A DNA stretch of 17,532 bases. It comes from Firm-04 sp045596625 (GTDB lineage: Bacteria; Bacillota; Clostridia; Oscillospirales; Ruminococcaceae). Location: contig JAZOCU010000049.1 in the NCBI GenBank assembly GCA_045596625.1, positions 1 to 17,532 on the forward strand, read 5' to 3'. The notes beneath the pieces are model-generated. The model was given only the letters and a program-made list of their open reading frames with translations. It did no database searches and was not told the origin of the DNA. Position numbers and translations under genes: made by a program. This document shows, one piece after another, positions 14,345-17,532 of this stretch. How positions within the stretch are numbered: position 1 is the first letter of the stretch; each line of letters begins with the position of its first letter.

Positions 14345-14855
14345 AGGGATCAAAGCACCTCTGGTGCTGACTGTGATCAGTGCGGCGGTCTGCGGTATGC
14401 TGGCATTTGCCAATGCACTGACAGCAGATAAGATCGAGCAGGCAGAACAGGCTGCTTTGCAGGAGAGTCTGACACAGGCTTTCGGTGAGGCGGAATATGA
14501 AACATTGCCGCAGCAATATGAGGGTATCCGACAGGTGATTCAGGATGCCGACGGACGGCTGATCTTCGATGTGATCTCCAGCGGCTATGAAACGGATGGG
14601 CAGCATCTGCTGATCGGCATTGATCCTGAGGGCGCTGTCTGCGGTGTCTGTGTGGTATCCATAGCAGATTCTCCCACACAGGCGGCAAAGGTGCAGGAGG
14701 ATACGTTCCTCTCGCAATTTCTCGGCAGACAGGAGGCAACAGATGCCTATGATGCCGTTGCCGGTGCCACCAAATCCTCACAGGGCATACAGAATGCCGT
14801 CAATCTTGTGCTGGAAACCTATCGGATTCATAAGGAGGCGATGACCGATGGCTGA
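14337..14855 (+). CDS. rnfG: Rnf complex subunit G, FMN-binding
   Basis: This 172-residue subunit has one N-terminal membrane helix (about 7-27) and an extracytoplasmic FMN-binding domain. The flavinylation site is D139-A-V-A-G-A-T145-K-S, where ApbE would link FMN to T145. The residue before Gly is Ala instead of the more usual Ser/Thr. AAGGAGC sits just ahead of the ATG at 14337. It overlaps both neighbours by 8 nt. It is somewhat shorter than many RnfG proteins. Confidence 0.92.
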   Translation: MREGIKAPLVLTVISAAVCGMLAFANALTADKIEQAEQAALQESLTQAFGEAEYETLPQQYEGIRQVIQDADGRLIFDVISSGYETDGQHLLIGIDPEGAVCGVCVVSIADSPTQAAKVQEDTFLSQFLGRQEATDAYDAVAGATKSSQGIQNAVNLVLETYRIHKEAMTDG

Positions 14856-15528
14856 TACAGGGACATCATGCAGTCTGCGGCAGGAATTTTCCAAGGGCCT
14901 GATCCGGGAAAATCCAACGCTGTTCGGATTGCTGGGAATGTGTCCGACGCTTGCGGTGACGCAAGAGGCTAAAAATGCATTGGGCATGGGAATCGCCACG
15001 ACCTTGGTGCTGATCGGCTCCAATATCGTGATCTCTCTGCTGCGACGGGTGATCCCGCCGGCAGTGAAGCTGCCTTGTTATATCGTGATCATCGCAGGCT
15101 TTGTTACGATGGTGGAGTTTCTGCTCCATGGCTTTGTGCCGGAGCTGTATACCGCTTTGGGTACATTTTTGTCGCTGATTACAGTCAATTGTATTATTCT
15201 GGGACGTGCAGAGCTGTTTGCCTGCAAGCATACTGTAATTCGCTCCGCACTGGATGGTGCCGGAATGGGCTTAGGCTTTACGCTTGCATTGCTGCTGGTT
15301 GGCTCTGTGCGTGAGCTGTTTGGAGCCGGTACACTGTTTGGCATTTCGGTGATGGAGCAGAATGCCGTATCGGTGCTGACCCTTGCACCCGGCGGATTCT
15401 TTGTGCTGGGATGTGTGATTGCATTGGTGAATCGAATTGCCCATCGAGAGCCGCCGCGTACTGCAGGCTGCACGGGATGTCCCAATGCAGCGACCTGTGC
15501 GGCATCGAAGGGAGGCTGTTCCCAATGA
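14848..15528 (+). CDS. rnfE: Rnf complex subunit E
   Basis: This 226-residue membrane subunit is homologous to RnfA. Together they hold an intramembrane [2Fe-2S] cluster, and C32 (GMCPTLAVT) and C115 (TVNCIILGRAE) are the expected ligands here. About six hydrophobic segments are visible. An additional tail has four cysteines, C208-x2-C211-x5-C217-x6-C224, which could bind a metal or Fe-S centre. AAGGAGG precedes the start. Confidence 0.93.
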   Translation: MADTGTSCSLRQEFSKGLIRENPTLFGLLGMCPTLAVTQEAKNALGMGIATTLVLIGSNIVISLLRRVIPPAVKLPCYIVIIAGFVTMVEFLLHGFVPELYTALGTFLSLITVNCIILGRAELFACKHTVIRSALDGAGMGLGFTLALLLVGSVRELFGAGTLFGISVMEQNAVSVLTLAPGGFFVLGCVIALVNRIAHREPPRTAGCTGCPNAATCAASKGGCSQ

Positions 15529-16118
15529 GTATTCTTGGTATTATGCTGTCTGCCATTCTGACTGATAATTTTGTGTTATCGAAATTCATGGGCTGCTGTC
15601 CGTTTTTAGGCGTATCCAAGAAAATCAGTGCCAGTATCGGAATGGGTGCGGCTGTCATTTTTGTGATGGTATGCTCTACGGCAATTACATATCCGATCTA
15701 TATGCGGCTGCTTTTGCCTCGATCTCTTGCCTATTTGCAGACAATGGCGTTTATTCTGGTCATTGCGTTGTTTGTACAGCTTGTAGAGATCGTGCTGAAA
15801 AAGCTGCTGCCGCCGTTATATCGTGCCTTGGGCGTTTATCTTCCGCTGATCACGACAAATTGTGCTGTACTGGGTGTTACGCTGCTGAATGTGGATCATT
15901 TTGCATCCTCAGCTACCTTTATGGAAGGTTATGGCAAAGCATTGCTGTATGCATTGTGTGCAGGTATCGGCTTTACGCTTGCGCTGGTATTGTTCGCCGG
16001 AGTAAGAGAGCGGATCGAAGATGCAGATATCCCTAAGGCATTCAAGGGGATTCCCGCAACGCTTGTGGCAGCCTCTATCGTATCCCTGAGCTTTCTTGCC
16101 TTTTCGGGTATGTCATAA
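15525..16118 (+). CDS. rnfA: Rnf complex subunit A
   Basis: This 197-residue, six-helix membrane subunit begins LGIMLSAILTDNFVLSKFMG. C25 (GCCPFLG) and C113 (TTNCAVLG) are the expected ligands shared with RnfE for the membrane [2Fe-2S] centre. It overlaps rnfE by 4 nt (ATGA) and has GGGAGG ahead. The C-terminal pattern (GIGFTLALVLFAGVRERI, DIPKAFKGIP) is typical. Confidence 0.95.
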   Translation: MSILGIMLSAILTDNFVLSKFMGCCPFLGVSKKISASIGMGAAVIFVMVCSTAITYPIYMRLLLPRSLAYLQTMAFILVIALFVQLVEIVLKKLLPPLYRALGVYLPLITTNCAVLGVTLLNVDHFASSATFMEGYGKALLYALCAGIGFTLALVLFAGVRERIEDADIPKAFKGIPATLVAASIVSLSFLAFSGMS

Positions 16119-16127
16119 GGAGGCGCT

Positions 16128-16931
16128 ATGATCGAACGATATCTGATTCCGATTCTGATCTTTGCCGCCTTGGGACTTCTGGCAGGGATCCTGCTTGTAA
16201 CAGCCAGTAAGCTGTTTGCCGTCAAAACCGATCCGCGGATTGCAGCCATTCAAGAACTGCTGCCGGGAGCCAATTGCGGTGCCTGTGGGTATGCAGGCTG
16301 TTCGGATTATGCGGAAGCTGTTGTGACAAAGGGTGCTGCAACCAATTTGTGCCGTCCGGGCGGTACAGAGACTGCGGTGCAGATCGCCGGTGTTATGGGA
16401 ACCGCAGCGCTGACCATCAAGCCGGAGATCGCTGTATTGCATTGCCGTGGACATTGCAATGCTACCACACGGAAATATCAATATGACGGTATTCAGAGCT
16501 GTGCCGCAGCCAAACGATTGCATGGCGGCAGCAATGGCTGCGCCTATGGTTGTATCGGTCTTGGCGACTGTGTGGCGGTATGTGAATATGATGCGATCCG
16601 CATCATCAATGGGATCGCAGATATCCAGCCGGGATTATGCCGTGCTTGCGGACGCTGCGTGCAGGCATGTCCCAATGGATTGATCTCATTGCGCTCCACA
16701 CTGAAGCATATTGATGTCCGATGTTCATCGCGTGACAGCGGTAAAGCGACCAAAGCGGTATGTAAGCTTGGCTGTATCGGCTGTCGGATCTGTGAGAAGA
16801 AGTGTATGAGTCATGCGATTCATGTAGAGAATAATCATGCAGTGATCGATTACAGTAAATGTACGAGCTGCGGCACTTGCAGTGATTATTGTCCGACGGG
16901 AGCGATCTGCAATTGTGAGCAGACGAACTGA
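16128..16931 (+). CDS. rnfB: Rnf complex subunit B, polyferredoxin
   Basis: This 267-residue protein has an N-terminal membrane helix (about 5-27). It takes electrons from reduced ferredoxin. The first [4Fe-4S] site is C50, C53, C58 with C75 (NCGACGYAGCSDYAEAV). Four further ferredoxin-type groups follow: C138/C142/C148/C152, C171/C174/C177/C181, C216/C219/C222/C226 and C245/C248/C251/C255. Two more cysteines end the chain (C261, C263). AAGGAGG lies ahead of the ATG. It is the last gene of the unit. Confidence 0.95.
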   Translation: MIERYLIPILIFAALGLLAGILLVTASKLFAVKTDPRIAAIQELLPGANCGACGYAGCSDYAEAVVTKGAATNLCRPGGTETAVQIAGVMGTAALTIKPEIAVLHCRGHCNATTRKYQYDGIQSCAAAKRLHGGSNGCAYGCIGLGDCVAVCEYDAIRIINGIADIQPGLCRACGRCVQACPNGLISLRSTLKHIDVRCSSRDSGKATKAVCKLGCIGCRICEKKCMSHAIHVENNHAVIDYSKCTSCGTCSDYCPTGAICNCEQTN

Positions 16932-16948
16932 GGATTCCAATAAAGAGA

Positions 16949-16986
16949 GAAAGCCGTTTTTGATGGAAAGTCAAAAGCGGCTTTTT
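16949..16986 (+). terminator. Intrinsic terminator of the rnf operon
   Basis: AAAGCCGTTTTTGA pairs with TCAAAAGCGGCTTT (one mismatch), followed by TTTT. It ends the rnf transcript. Confidence 0.9.
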
Positions 16987-16994
16987 GTGTATGA

Positions 16995-17107
16995 GTTTCT
17001 CTCCCGTGCCCCCTTTTCCTTGACTCCCTTCCCTCTATTGAGCAACGGAAGCTCATCGGATTTCTTTTGCTGTGATGGAAGGCAAACAGAGGGGATGGAG
17101 ATAACGG
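16995..17107 (-). repeat. 113-nt dispersed intergenic repeat, right copy (inverted)
   Basis: This is the reverse complement of the left element at 86-198, about 90% identical by eye. Bases 17108-17128 additionally resemble part of the 33-nt module next to the left copy (GAGGGCGCTTACCG read on the minus strand). No gene is supported in 16987-17227. Confidence 0.8.
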
Positions 17108-17156
17108 TAAGCGCCCTCCTCTTTGGTTGGCAAGACCCCAAAAACGGCATCTTACA

Positions 17157-17195
17157 GACAAAAATCCCTCCACAAAGAAGCCTTTGCGGAGGGAT
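17157..17195 (-). terminator. Intrinsic terminator of the right-edge surface-protein gene
   Basis: On the minus strand, ATCCCTCC-G-CAAAG pairs with CTTTG-T-GGAGGGAT (17195-17164), followed by TTTTTGTC. It lies 33 nt beyond the stop codon at 17228. Confidence 0.9.
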
Positions 17196-17227
17196 CTGTA
17201 TCACTTGATAGAAATTATGGATCTCTG

Positions 17228-17532
17228 TCAGCTGTGCTTGCGGCGGATCACAAATGCAGTTGCCAGTGCAAAGCATCCTGCAACGGCAATCGCAATGGGC
17301 ATGGAATCACCGGTCTGTACACCGCTGGAGGTCGTTTCACTTGTAATCTGGGTTGTTTCAGCAGTGAGCACCTCGGTGGAAGTGGTGGTTTCGGTAGTAG
17401 TTGTGGTGATTTCGGTCGTCATGGTAGTTGTAGTTGTAGTGGTAGTGGTATTTGTTGTGGTGGTAGATTCAGGTGTTGTCGTTGTTGTAGTAGTCGTGGT
17501 GGTAGATTCAGGCGTAGTGGTAGTGGTCGTAG
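17228..17532 (-). CDS. Thr-rich cell-surface protein, C-terminal part (cut by window edge)
   Basis: The last 100 codons of a minus-strand gene are visible; the 5' end lies beyond the right edge. The first 65 visible residues are mostly Thr, with a recurring P-E-S-T motif followed by long Thr runs, a flexible surface linker. The C-terminus reads GVQTGDSMPIAIAVAGC, then a hydrophobic helix and the basic end RRKHS. This resembles a sortase-type or simple membrane anchor, with QTGD in place of LPxTG. An internal ATG at 17422 is not the start, because the frame stays open upstream. Thr-rich linkers of this type are common in surface and cellulosome-like proteins of Ruminococcus. The function of the missing part is unknown. 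Confidence 0.85.
   Translation of the reverse strand, partial: TTTTTTPESTTTTTTTTTTPESTTTTNTTTTTTTTTMTTEITTTTTETTTSTEVLTAETTQITSETTSSGVQTGDSMPIAIAVAGCFALATAFVIRRKHS

Noticed and set aside
86..17107. Composite transposon bounded by the inverted repeats
   Set aside because: No transposase or integrase is present, the genes between are core functions, and the repeats lie in ordinary intergenic gaps.

Overview
The window looks like a chromosome segment of a Gram-positive anaerobe of the Clostridia, most likely a Ruminococcus-like member of the Oscillospirales. The clues are a tryptophan T-box leader, a SigH-like sigma factor, an Rnf complex in the clostridial order C-D-G-E-A-B, a DUF4317 gene, and a surface protein with long threonine-rich linkers. 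The genus is inferred from gene content; no 16S or other marker is present.

Layout. Positions 1-390 hold no gene but carry a modular intergenic repeat. Its main module returns inverted at 16995-17107. Positions 391-2589 carry a promoter, a foldable leader, a DivIVA-like coiled-coil protein with an EF-hand loop and eleven 11-residue repeats, and an orphan class I fumarase beta-type subunit. Positions 2682-4382 carry a SigH-like sigma factor, a long foldable RNA region, and two tiny cysteine-rich proteins (a double zinc ribbon and a DUF1858 protein). A DUF4317 gene with its own promoter follows (4392-5628).

On the minus strand, a Trp-specific T-box leader controls trpB and trpA (8078 down to 5726). 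TrpB looks fully competent. TrpA has lost the catalytic glutamate and the usual phosphate-binding loops, so the pair may make tryptophan from scavenged indole. Upstream on the same strand are a small membrane protein and a histidine phosphatase.

From 9328 to 16986 on the plus strand runs what looks like one transcription unit. It contains an XRE-type regulator with a palindrome in its promoter spacer, an ApbE lipoprotein (flavin transferase), a NusG domain II protein, a Gx-transporter-type membrane protein, and rnfCDGEAB. These encode the Rnf complex, which passes electrons between ferredoxin and NAD+ and couples this to Na+ or H+ movement. ApbE would attach FMN to RnfG and RnfD. A terminator follows rnfB.

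The right edge holds the C-terminal end of a Thr-rich cell-surface protein on the minus strand. It is cut by the window.
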